Shown one piece after another: positions 9,294 to 17,599 of a stretch of DNA of 36,925 nucleotides. How positions within the stretch are numbered: the stretch's first letter is position 1; every line of letters starts with the position of its first letter. Source of the DNA: Chitinophagaceae bacterium (GTDB lineage Bacteria > Bacteroidota > Bacteroidia > Chitinophagales > Chitinophagaceae); contig CANCPA010000020.1 in the NCBI GenBank assembly GCA_947379895.1, forward strand, positions 1 to 36,925, written 5' to 3'. The notes under the pieces were generated by a model, which did not search any database, was not told where the DNA came from, and worked only from the letters and a program-made list of their open reading frames with translations. A program made the translations under genes and the position numbers.

Positions 9294-11105
9294 GTGTATA
9301 ATTTCTTTTTCTTAAAGAAACAGGTTCCTTACTTGCTTTTGATTGGTTCCTTATTTTTTACAACACTTTTGATTGCACAAAAAAAAGACACGATATCTGC
9401 TTCAACCTCATATTTTCAAAGTATTACGAGTGAAATAAAACAAGACCGTTTAAAATGGTGGCAGGATGCCCGATTCGGGATGTTTATTCATTGGGGAGTA
9501 TTTGCAGTGCCTGCCGGTGTTTGGAAAGGCGTACAGGTTCATGGCAGAGCCGGCATTCCCGATTATGCCGAATGGTTGATGTATAACAAACAAATCCCTT
9601 GTGCCGAATATCAGACATTGGCCAAACAATTTACCGCCTCAAAGTTCGACCCTGCCGCTTGGGTAAAATTGGCAAAGGATGCGGGCATGAAATATATCGT
9701 CATCACGGCTAAGCATCACGATGGTTTTGCCTTATTCAAAACAAAGGCGAGTCCGTTTAATATTGTCGATGCGAGTCCTTATGGAAAGGATGCAATAAAG
9801 GCACTGTCGGATGAATGTAAACGGCAAGGGATGAAATTGGGTTTCTATTATTCACAGGCACAGGATTGGAATAATGGGGGGTCTGTAGGTTTGGCAGGTA
9901 TGGGCGATAAGGCACCTCCCGCATGGGACAGCAGCCAAAAGCAGAACATGGATACTTATGTAAATCAAGTAGCAATTCCTCAGATAACAGAATTATTAAC
10001 CAATTACGGCGATGATATTCCTGCCATTATTTGGTGGGATACGCCGAGGGGTATGACTAAGGTACTTGCTCAAAAAATTGATAAGGTCGTGCATCAGTTA
10101 AAGCCGAATATCATCATGAACAATCGAATGGGAGGAGGTGTGCAGGGTGATTCTAAAACGCCCGAACAATACATTCCTGCTTTAGGCTATCCCGGTCAGA
10201 ATTGGGAATCCTGCATGACCACAAACAATTCGTGGGGTTATCAGACATGGGATAATCAATGGAAATCAAGTGCTGTCTTATTGCGCAATCTCTCTGATAT
10301 TGTGAGTAAGGGAGGCAATTATTTATTAAACGTAGGTCCTGATAAAGAGGGTGTCATTCCCAAAACTTCTGCTAAAATATTGAAGGAAGTGGGTAATTGG
10401 CTAAAGGTGAATGGTGAGGCAGTCTATCAAACTAAGGCATCCCCGTTTGTTTATCTTCCGTGGGGACGCTGTACGCAGAAGGACGATAAATTATATCTGC
10501 ATATTCATAATTGGCCTGCGGATGGCAGTCTTAAAATTCCGATAATTAGCCCAATTGAAAAGGCTTATTTGTTGGCTGATAAAAATACAAATGTCAAGTA
10601 CAAACAGCAGAAACTATTTACCATGTTGACTTTACCAAAACATTGTCCGGACACTACGATTACCGTGATTGTATTGAAAATAAAAGGGGCAATCAAATCA
10701 AGTATCGAAAATCCCATTCCTTCAATGGGTAAAACTGCCACTGCATCATCAACAGAGAGTGATAAATTCAAGGCAGATTACGCATTTGATTCTTCTTCTC
10801 GAACTTCATGGAAGGCTGCAAAAGACCAAAAGACGGGCTGGTTGATGATTAATTTGGAAAAACCAACAAGCATTGGTTCAATAGCTATCAGCGAAGTGGT
10901 AGGACATACCGAAGAAAATACCAAACACTTTAAGTTAGAATACAAAAAAGGAAATGATTGGGTAACTATCACCGAAGGAAAGAAGATTGGAGAAGTTTTT
11001 CAAACCTCATTTAAACCAATCACCACTCAATTTGTCCGATTGAACATTCTTGAGGCAGAAACAGAACCTCAAATTCGGGATATGCAGTTGTTTTTTGACA
11101 AATGA
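9294..11105 (+). CDS. GH29 alpha-L-fucosidase with C-terminal discoidin-like domain
   Basis: This secreted retaining glycosidase removes alpha-linked L-fucose. The 603-aa protein starts with a signal peptide (hydrophobic residues 11-28, ending near LLIAQ). The catalytic barrel begins at WWQDARFGMFIHWGV (55-69). Signature motifs are ITAKHHDGFALF (137-148), LGFYYSQAQDW (182-192), the nucleophile D249 in IIWWDTPRG, and E305 in NWESCM, which aligns with the acid/base proposed for human FUCA1. A beta-sandwich follows, then an F5/8-type C domain (about 470-603; ATASSTES...AFDSSSRTSW) that may bind sugar. The start is GTG; no ATG lies between it and the signal peptide. The hydrolase gene follows after 46 nt, so the two are probably one operon. 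A paralogue lies at 34284-35975. Confidence 0.95.
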   Translation: MYNFFFLKKQVPYLLLIGSLFFTTLLIAQKKDTISASTSYFQSITSEIKQDRLKWWQDARFGMFIHWGVFAVPAGVWKGVQVHGRAGIPDYAEWLMYNKQIPCAEYQTLAKQFTASKFDPAAWVKLAKDAGMKYIVITAKHHDGFALFKTKASPFNIVDASPYGKDAIKALSDECKRQGMKLGFYYSQAQDWNNGGSVGLAGMGDKAPPAWDSSQKQNMDTYVNQVAIPQITELLTNYGDDIPAIIWWDTPRGMTKVLAQKIDKVVHQLKPNIIMNNRMGGGVQGDSKTPEQYIPALGYPGQNWESCMTTNNSWGYQTWDNQWKSSAVLLRNLSDIVSKGGNYLLNVGPDKEGVIPKTSAKILKEVGNWLKVNGEAVYQTKASPFVYLPWGRCTQKDDKLYLHIHNWPADGSLKIPIISPIEKAYLLADKNTNVKYKQQKLFTMLTLPKHCPDTTITVIVLKIKGAIKSSIENPIPSMGKTATASSTESDKFKADYAFDSSSRTSWKAAKDQKTGWLMINLEKPTSIGSIAISEVVGHTEENTKHFKLEYKKGNDWVTITEGKKIGEVFQTSFKPITTQFVRLNILEAETEPQIRDMQLFFDK

Positions 11106-11151
11106 TTATTAATGGCTTCTTTAAAATTGATACCAATTAAAAATTTATACA

Positions 11152-12396
11152 ATGCGATTAATAAAAGTACTAATCTTATTTACAGCAATCATAATTCTCT
11201 CTTTTTCATCTACAATCATTCAGGCACAAAGAAAATCGGTATCCAATAATATATGGGGCAAAAAACTATTAACTACAATCCCCAAATACAGGATAATCTC
11301 CGACGATACTGCAAGTATTAAGGAGCTTATTTATGAAAGTGTTGGTTATGGTGACATTCCCAAAACAGAGGTTTTTGCCTACTATGCCACCCCCGGTTCC
11401 ATTCATCATAATCCTTCCTTAGATAAACAGTTACCTGCAATTGTTTTTGTTCATGGTGGCGGAGGAAAGGCATTTCGTGAGTTTGCTTACTTATGGGCAA
11501 ATAGAGGTTATGCAGTAATTGCCATGGATTTAGCTGGAAACGGAAAGGATGGAAAGCATTTGGCTTTAGGTGGCCCTGACCAAGATCCACGGAAAAAGTT
11601 TACCAATATAGATAGTCCTCTCAATCAGCAGTGGGTGTATCATGCAGTATATAATGTTGCACTTGCCCATTCACTATTATTAAGTTTTAAAGAAATTGAT
11701 AAAAACAAAACAGGGATTACCGGCATTAGTTGGGGCGGCTTTCTCACTTGTATTTCTGCGGGATTAGATAATCGTTATAAAGCTGCTGCGCCTGTTTATG
11801 GTTGTGGTTACTATTTTGATACTGTTGGTTTAAATTATCGTGCAGCCCTCAATAAACTTAGCCAACCTTCTGCGGAAAGATGGATTAAACAATACGACCC
11901 TTCCAATTTTATTGGACAATCGAAGGCAAAGTTTCTATGGATTACAGGAGCAAAAGACCAACACTTTAATCCATCAATGTTTTCCCGAACCTACAATGAA
12001 GTGTTATCTCAATCCATTTTCAGACTGATTCCCGATATGCCACACGGACATTACGAAGGGGCAAAGCCCGAAGAAATTGCTGCATTTATGAATCATTACC
12101 TAAGGAATGACCCTTATCATTTGCCCTATTTTGAATCAATAAATAACAATTCAAACAACATTACTACAACAGTTAATACAATTGAACCCATTATTGAGGC
12201 TACCCTTTGTTATACAAAAGACAGTACAACCAAATTTGAGAAAAGGGTATGGAATACACTACCTGCCCACATCAGTAACCAAACAATCACGGCCCAATTA
12301 CCAGAAGGTGTAACATTGTGGATGATTGACATTAAAGATGCAAAGGGGATGATTGTATCAAGTAAGTATTTTTTTAATTCTTCAAATTCAAAATGA
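11152..12396 (+). CDS. Secreted alpha/beta-hydrolase, acetyl-xylan-esterase/dienelactone-hydrolase type
   Basis: This is a predicted exported serine esterase of 414 aa. A signal peptide covers about residues 1-26 (ending IIQAQ). The oxyanion-hole segment HGGGG is at 101-105, the nucleophile elbow GISWGG at 191-196 puts the serine at S193, the acid is D269 in GAKDQHF, and the histidine is H298 or H300 in MPHGHYEG. A C-terminal part from about 330 looks like a beta-rich extra domain. Its position 46 nt after a GH29 fucosidase suggests that it deacylates the same polysaccharide. The substrate is not shown by the sequence, and a peptidase of the S9 type is the main alternative. Confidence 0.85.
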   Translation: MRLIKVLILFTAIIILSFSSTIIQAQRKSVSNNIWGKKLLTTIPKYRIISDDTASIKELIYESVGYGDIPKTEVFAYYATPGSIHHNPSLDKQLPAIVFVHGGGGKAFREFAYLWANRGYAVIAMDLAGNGKDGKHLALGGPDQDPRKKFTNIDSPLNQQWVYHAVYNVALAHSLLLSFKEIDKNKTGITGISWGGFLTCISAGLDNRYKAAAPVYGCGYYFDTVGLNYRAALNKLSQPSAERWIKQYDPSNFIGQSKAKFLWITGAKDQHFNPSMFSRTYNEVLSQSIFRLIPDMPHGHYEGAKPEEIAAFMNHYLRNDPYHLPYFESINNNSNNITTTVNTIEPIIEATLCYTKDSTTKFEKRVWNTLPAHISNQTITAQLPEGVTLWMIDIKDAKGMIVSSKYFFNSSNSK

Positions 12397-12672
12397 ATAT
12401 AATACCCTCAACTCCCCCTAACAATCTATAAATAGTTGGTATTCTTTAAATAAAATATTTCTAATAAAATAATAAGCCTCATATTGTTATTTGTAGTAAA
12501 ACAAGCCTTCTAGACACTTCAATTATAAAATTGCAGTATAAATAGTCGATTATCAAAAATAAATAAACATTTTTGGCGACATTGGAACAACTTTTGATAA
12601 ATAAAAGAACAATTTTTCAATAAATTACCTATACATTTACATACACGATTGTACATATTATTTTGAATAACC

Positions 12673-15600
12673 ATGATTGAATTGTCAGCAATAGAGATTT
12701 ACGAATCAGGCATTGTTACTTCTGTATCAATACCTGATTCGCCGTTTTGGAAATCTCTATTTCCTGAAATTGGTGAAAACATAGTTGACTGTTTTGATGG
12801 TGTAGCTAAAGAGAACATCAAAAAATATATCCACCAAATATTTTCCTCATCCTTACCTGTTAAACAATCTTTAACGCTAAATAATCTCAATTTTAATTGT
12901 ACTGCCTTTCGAAAAAGCGAGAATATTGCAACTATCTGTTGGGAAAAAGCTCCCGAAGCTGCCACTGACTCCTATGATAATGTATTAAAAAATAGAATGG
13001 CATTAGTTGATCTTTCCTTTAAAAATGCGAATACAGCTATTCATTTTGTAAAGGAAGACGGAAGCTTTTATGATTTCAACGAAGCCCTGAATGTAATGTT
13101 AGGATATACAAGAGAGGAGTTTTTCCAATTGAATATCTATGATATTATACCAAACATTACGGAAGAATTTTGGAAAAATGATTGGAAAGAACTAAAAGTC
13201 CGTGGCGGAAAAACTATTTATTCCCAACAAAAGAAAAAAAACGGTTCTTTAATTAATATTGAGCTAAAAACAACATTCATCAACTATAATGGAATCGAAC
13301 TTAATTGTGCATTTATTAACGACATAACAGATAGAAAAAAGTTGGAGAATAAACTTTTGATGTTTGATTATTCATTTAAAAAAATCTCAGCCCCCATTAT
13401 ATTTTTCAGAAATGATGGAAGTATTTTTGATTGCAATGAGGCCTATTGTAAATTATTTGGGTATGAGGAAAATGAAATATTGAATCTGTCTTTATTCGAT
13501 TTCGGAGCAGAGTATACTAAAGAAACTTTTAAGCATTATTGGGAAAAGGTAAAAACACAAGTTTCATTTAGCTTTAAATCACATAGAACACTTCGTAATG
13601 GTACAGTAATCGATGTAGAAATTGTACCAAACTTCATCAAATTTGGTGAAACTGAACTTATCTGTTCTTTTGTAAAAGATATCACAGAACAATCAAAATT
13701 AGAAAGATCTCTGATAGAAGAGAAATCGTTACTTAGGACCTTAATCGACCATCTTCCTTTTCCAGTATATGTGAAGGATGCAGAAGCTAGGAAATTAATT
13801 GTGAATAAGCCCTATCAGGATTTCATTCAAAAACTTAACCTGAATACTGATGTCATCGGAAAAAATGATTTAGAAATATTCAAAGATTTACCTAATCAAA
13901 TAGGTTACAGTCAAGATATTCGAGTCATTAATTCAGGACTACCAATTATCGAAGAAAGTGAGATATATTATCTTAACAAACACAACAAAAGAGACTTATT
14001 AACTACAAAGCTGCCTTTGACTGACGGATTAGGTAACACAAATGGTTTAGTTGGATTTAGTATAGATGTAACTGAAAAGAAAAAACTTGACGAAGCGCTT
14101 AAATTGGTAGACTTTGCTTTTAGAAGAGCAGCAGTTGCAATGCACATAGTGGATAAGGAAGGTAATATTTTTGATTGTAATTTAACTGCCTGTAACATAC
14201 TAGGTTATTCTTTTGAAGAATATAAAGCATTAACAATTTTTGAAATCAATAAAGGTATTACAAAAGAAAAATTCAAACTCTTATGGAATGAAATTGCAGT
14301 TGATACAGAAGTAGTGTCTTACTATAGCTTAAGCAGAAAGAACAATGAATTGGTAGACGTTGAAATCAGAAGCAATAAAATTATCTATGGCGATCTTGAA
14401 TTGCTTTGTACTTCCTTTATTGATATTACAGACAAGAAGCGTACAGAAGAACGATTGAAAATAGTAAATTATGCATTTCGAAATGCCTCAATCTCCATGC
14501 AGTTCTTAAGAAAGGATGGAAGCATCTATGATTTCAATAACAGGGCATCTGAAATTCTTGGCTATAAAAAAGAGGAATATCGAAATATAAGTCTATTCGA
14601 TTTTACGCTTAGGCATACTCCTGAAAGTTGGAAAGTTAGATGGGAGGATTTGAAAAATGGAAATAACGAAACCTTTATCGCTAAAATCAAACGAAAGGAT
14701 AATTCTATAATTGATGTTGAAATGCGAACAAGTATCATCAACTATGAAAATGAAGAATTAGCCTTCGCATGCACAATCGATATCACCGACAAAAAACGTA
14801 TTGAAGAAAGGCTGAAAATAGTAGATTATGCCTTTCGAAATGCCTCAATTCCAATGCACTTTCTAAGAAAAGATGGAAGTGTTTATGATTTTAACAGTAA
14901 CACGCCAAAGTTATTAGGTTATACAGACGAAGAGTTTCCGAACGTTACACTCTTCGATTTCTCTTCTAGACATAGTAATGAATCATGGAATTCTAGATGG
15001 GATGAATTTACTAAAACAAAAAGTCAAACTAATATAACTAAACTCAGGAGAAAGGATAATTCACTTGTGGACGTTGAAATCAGAACAGATATCGTTCAAT
15101 ATGAAAATGAAGAGTTAGCCTTTGCATCCATTATAGATATCTCCGAAAAAGTTAAAGCCGAGGCTGAACTGAAAAAAAGTAACGAACGTTACGAGAATGC
15201 CATGATTGCAACCTCAGATATTGTATGGGAAGCCGATTTAATTCAGGATACAACCTATTTCTCTAAAAATTTCGCAGTCGTATTTGGTCACCCGATAATC
15301 GGTATCGAACAGGGTACTGATAATAATTGGCGCCGAAACCTGCATCCTGATGATCAAAAAAGAGTACTCGAAAGTGAAGGAAAAGTAGAAAAAGGAATGT
15401 CAGATAAATGGGAAATTGAATATCGCCTTAAAAAGGCAGATGGAAATTATGCAAATGTATTAGATAGAGGCTTCAGTGTAAAAGACGAAAATGGAAAGGT
15501 ACTCCGCTTAATTGGTGCAATGCAGGATATTACTAAAAGAAAAGAAGAGGAAAGTAGACTGAAGCTTTTAGAATCCGTTGTAGTACATACAAATGATGCA

Positions 15601-16653
15601 ATTGTAATTGCAGATGCATCTCCAATCGATGCACCCGGTCCCACTATTGTTTATGTTAACGATGCCTACTCAAGAATTACGGGCTATACATTAGAAGAAT
15701 CTATTGGATCAAATCCTAGGAAATTACATAATCAAAATACCGACAGAAAAGAGTTGGATAAACTTAGGAAAGCACTTGAAAACTGGCTTCCTTGCGAAAT
15801 GACCGTTAAAAACTCAAGAAAGAATGGCGAAGAGTTTTGGGCTAATATCAGAGTCGCTCCCGTGGCTAATGAAAAAGGCGAGTACACACATTGGGTTTCT
15901 GTTCAAAGAGACGTGACAAAAGAGATTGAAGCACAAAAAGAGAAAGAAGCCTTACTAAATGAATTAATCAATAACAACAACGAACTCAAGCAATTTGGTT
16001 ACATAACTACACACAACCTTCGTGCTCCTTTAACTAATTTAGTAGCAATCAGTAAATTGATGGATGAAAGTATGATTCCTGATGACTTTACTCGAAAGTT
16101 AATTAGTGGTTTCAAACAATCAACTTTAATGTTGAATGACACCCTGAATGATTTGATAAAAATTCTGTTTATCAAAGAAAGAATGAACTTAGCTACCATG
16201 GATTTAAAATTTCAGGAGATGTTAAACAAGGTAATAAAACTAATTTCTAATACTATCGAGTCCAAAAACGTTGTCATAGAATCAGATTTCTCAGCGGCAC
16301 CCACCGTAAAGTTTAGTAGCATATATTTGGAAAGCTTATTCCTGAATTTAATTACAAATGCTGTCAAATATGCCCACCCTTATCGTAGTCCAATAATAAA
16401 TATTTCTACGACCATTCTTCCCGATAATAAAGTGAAATTCATTTTTTCAGATAATGGTATAGGAATGAATATGGACAGGATTAAAGGACGAATATTTGGC
16501 CTATACCAACGCTTTCATAATAATGCAGATAGCAAAGGCTTAGGATTATACCTGATTCATTCACAGGTCACTGCTTTAGGAGGTACAATAGATGTGGAGA
16601 GCAAAGTCAATGTTGGTACTAAATTCACCATCATTTTTAAAAATGCAGAGTAA
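12673..16653 (+). CDS. Multi-PAS sensor histidine kinase (8 PAS domains), cytoplasmic
   Basis: This 1326-aa hybrid-free kinase has no membrane segment. An N-terminal domain (about 1-105) resembles that of the kinase at 19766-22321. PAS domains follow at about 110-226, 226-343, 355-470, 471-589, 590-709, 710-833, 837-956 and 957-1080. Domains 1, 2 and 4-6 belong to one repeat family (FRNA...FLRKDGSxYDFN...LFDF), and 5 and 6 are very alike even in DNA. The eighth is LOV-like but has P1015 where LOV photoreceptors have cysteine. The phospho-acceptor is H1114 in THNLRAPL. The ATPase has NLITNAVKYA, DNGIGM (near 1260), GLYQRFH and SKGLGLYLI. No response regulator is adjacent, so its partner may be the CheY-like protein at 19360-19773. 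The stimulus is unknown; PAS sites may sense redox state, small ligands or partner proteins. Confidence 0.93.
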   Translation: MIELSAIEIYESGIVTSVSIPDSPFWKSLFPEIGENIVDCFDGVAKENIKKYIHQIFSSSLPVKQSLTLNNLNFNCTAFRKSENIATICWEKAPEAATDSYDNVLKNRMALVDLSFKNANTAIHFVKEDGSFYDFNEALNVMLGYTREEFFQLNIYDIIPNITEEFWKNDWKELKVRGGKTIYSQQKKKNGSLINIELKTTFINYNGIELNCAFINDITDRKKLENKLLMFDYSFKKISAPIIFFRNDGSIFDCNEAYCKLFGYEENEILNLSLFDFGAEYTKETFKHYWEKVKTQVSFSFKSHRTLRNGTVIDVEIVPNFIKFGETELICSFVKDITEQSKLERSLIEEKSLLRTLIDHLPFPVYVKDAEARKLIVNKPYQDFIQKLNLNTDVIGKNDLEIFKDLPNQIGYSQDIRVINSGLPIIEESEIYYLNKHNKRDLLTTKLPLTDGLGNTNGLVGFSIDVTEKKKLDEALKLVDFAFRRAAVAMHIVDKEGNIFDCNLTACNILGYSFEEYKALTIFEINKGITKEKFKLLWNEIAVDTEVVSYYSLSRKNNELVDVEIRSNKIIYGDLELLCTSFIDITDKKRTEERLKIVNYAFRNASISMQFLRKDGSIYDFNNRASEILGYKKEEYRNISLFDFTLRHTPESWKVRWEDLKNGNNETFIAKIKRKDNSIIDVEMRTSIINYENEELAFACTIDITDKKRIEERLKIVDYAFRNASIPMHFLRKDGSVYDFNSNTPKLLGYTDEEFPNVTLFDFSSRHSNESWNSRWDEFTKTKSQTNITKLRRKDNSLVDVEIRTDIVQYENEELAFASIIDISEKVKAEAELKKSNERYENAMIATSDIVWEADLIQDTTYFSKNFAVVFGHPIIGIEQGTDNNWRRNLHPDDQKRVLESEGKVEKGMSDKWEIEYRLKKADGNYANVLDRGFSVKDENGKVLRLIGAMQDITKRKEEESRLKLLESVVVHTNDAIVIADASPIDAPGPTIVYVNDAYSRITGYTLEESIGSNPRKLHNQNTDRKELDKLRKALENWLPCEMTVKNSRKNGEEFWANIRVAPVANEKGEYTHWVSVQRDVTKEIEAQKEKEALLNELINNNNELKQFGYITTHNLRAPLTNLVAISKLMDESMIPDDFTRKLISGFKQSTLMLNDTLNDLIKILFIKERMNLATMDLKFQEMLNKVIKLISNTIESKNVVIESDFSAAPTVKFSSIYLESLFLNLITNAVKYAHPYRSPIINISTTILPDNKVKFIFSDNGIGMNMDRIKGRIFGLYQRFHNNADSKGLGLYLIHSQVTALGGTIDVESKVNVGTKFTIIFKNAE

Positions 16654-16720
16654 TCAAGACCCTCTCCTCCTATAATAATAAGTTCTTCTCTTGCATTTAG
16701 CCCTTCATTAGTTGCAAATA

Positions 16721-16972
16721 AACCCAGATTACGCAATAGACACGTTATGAAATTCAGAAATACAAAAAAGACAAGTTTTTATACAGATTTTTTGGCTGAT
16801 GACATAATAAATTACGTTGAAGTCAACAAATCAAGTAAAAGCTGTGTTTGAAGTAGTTGTGAATTGTAATAGTGTCCTATTGCGTAATCTGGGTTTAAGT
16901 CAACAAATCAAGTAAAAGCCGTGTTTGAAGTAGTTGTGAATTGTAATAGTGTCCTGTTGAGTAATCTAGGAT
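16721..16972. mobile_element. MITE-like element with terminal inverted repeats and internal 77-bp duplication
   Basis: Bases 16721-16743 (aacccagattacgcaatag-acac) are inverted at 16872-16895 with one inserted base. The right part, 16820-16895, is duplicated at 16897-16972 with a few substitutions, a 77-bp period. The whole 252-bp element is flanked by the pentamer aaata (16716-16720 and 16973-16977), a possible target duplication, although AT-rich. It has no coding capacity. It may be a non-autonomous element mobilised by a transposase elsewhere in the genome. Confidence 0.6.
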
Positions 16973-17035
16973 AAATACCCATTTATTGTCGTCCACTTCT
17001 CTTTATAAATTGCTCACTTTCGTAGTTCCAACAAT

Positions 17036-17407
17036 TTATTGCCTTTTATAGTCAATTACTAGCTTTATATTGCCACTCACTTCTTTTATATAATGTCTCA
17101 CAGTCATCATTACAACAATTTTTACCCTTTTATTGTCAATAACTTCCTTTATATAGTCAATAACTAGCTTTATATTGCCACTCACCTCTTTTATATAATG
17201 CCTCACAGTCATCATTCCAACAATTTTTACCCTTTTATAGTCAATAACTTCTTTTATATAGTCAATAACTTCTTTTATATAGTCAATTACTTCCTTTATA
17301 TAGTCAATTACTAGCTTTATATTGCCACTCACTTCTTTTATATAATGTCTCACTTCAATTTCAAAAGTCAGCTTATCAGTGTGTTTTAAATGATTAGGTT
17401 TGATCAT
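17036..17407 (-). repeat. 21-nt-periodic array, possibly a heptapeptide-repeat ORF
   Basis: Plus-strand units look like tagtcaataacttcttttata. The marker ttatattgccactcac recurs at offsets of 105 nt and 147 nt, both exact multiples of 21. On the minus strand an open frame of 123 codons spans the array and reads as heptads (VIDYIKE, VRHYIKE, VSGNIKL), which would make an amphipathic coiled coil. The frame lacks a clear promoter. The periodicity would keep such a frame open by itself, so coding status is unresolved. Two-turn DNA phasing (about 10.5 bp per turn) is an alternative reason for the period. A shorter relative is at 241-325. Confidence 0.7.
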
Positions 17408-17542
17408 TTATTGGACTGATTTTATCAATTTGTCTATCATAAATTGGTTACTTATTAATGTCATTTTTCACTTTACTCTTTCATCGAATATTAATTCTTC
17501 TTTTATTTTTAATTAATCGCCCTAAAATCGTTCTCGGAACCC

Positions 17543-17550
17543 TAAATTTG
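17543..17550 (+). promoter_or_regulatory. Candidate icd -7 box (TAAATTTG)
   Basis: There is an exact match to TAnnTTTG, 49 nt before the icd ATG. No good -33 element is visible at the usual distance. Confidence 0.35.
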
Positions 17551-17599
17551 TCAAGTTCTGATTTTAAAAACATTTATTAACTTTCTCAAAAACAACAGT

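Larger units (their letters stand above)
16654..17599. other. Repeat-rich intergenic region between kinase and icd
   Basis: This 946-nt stretch has no convincing gene. It contains a MITE-like element (16721-16972), a 21-nt-periodic array (17041-17345) and the icd leader with a candidate -7 box at 17543-17550. No transposase or RNA gene is recognisable. Confidence 0.7.

Noticed and set aside
17041-17345. CRISPR with 21-nt units
   Set aside because: The units are contiguous with no spacers and no palindromic repeat.
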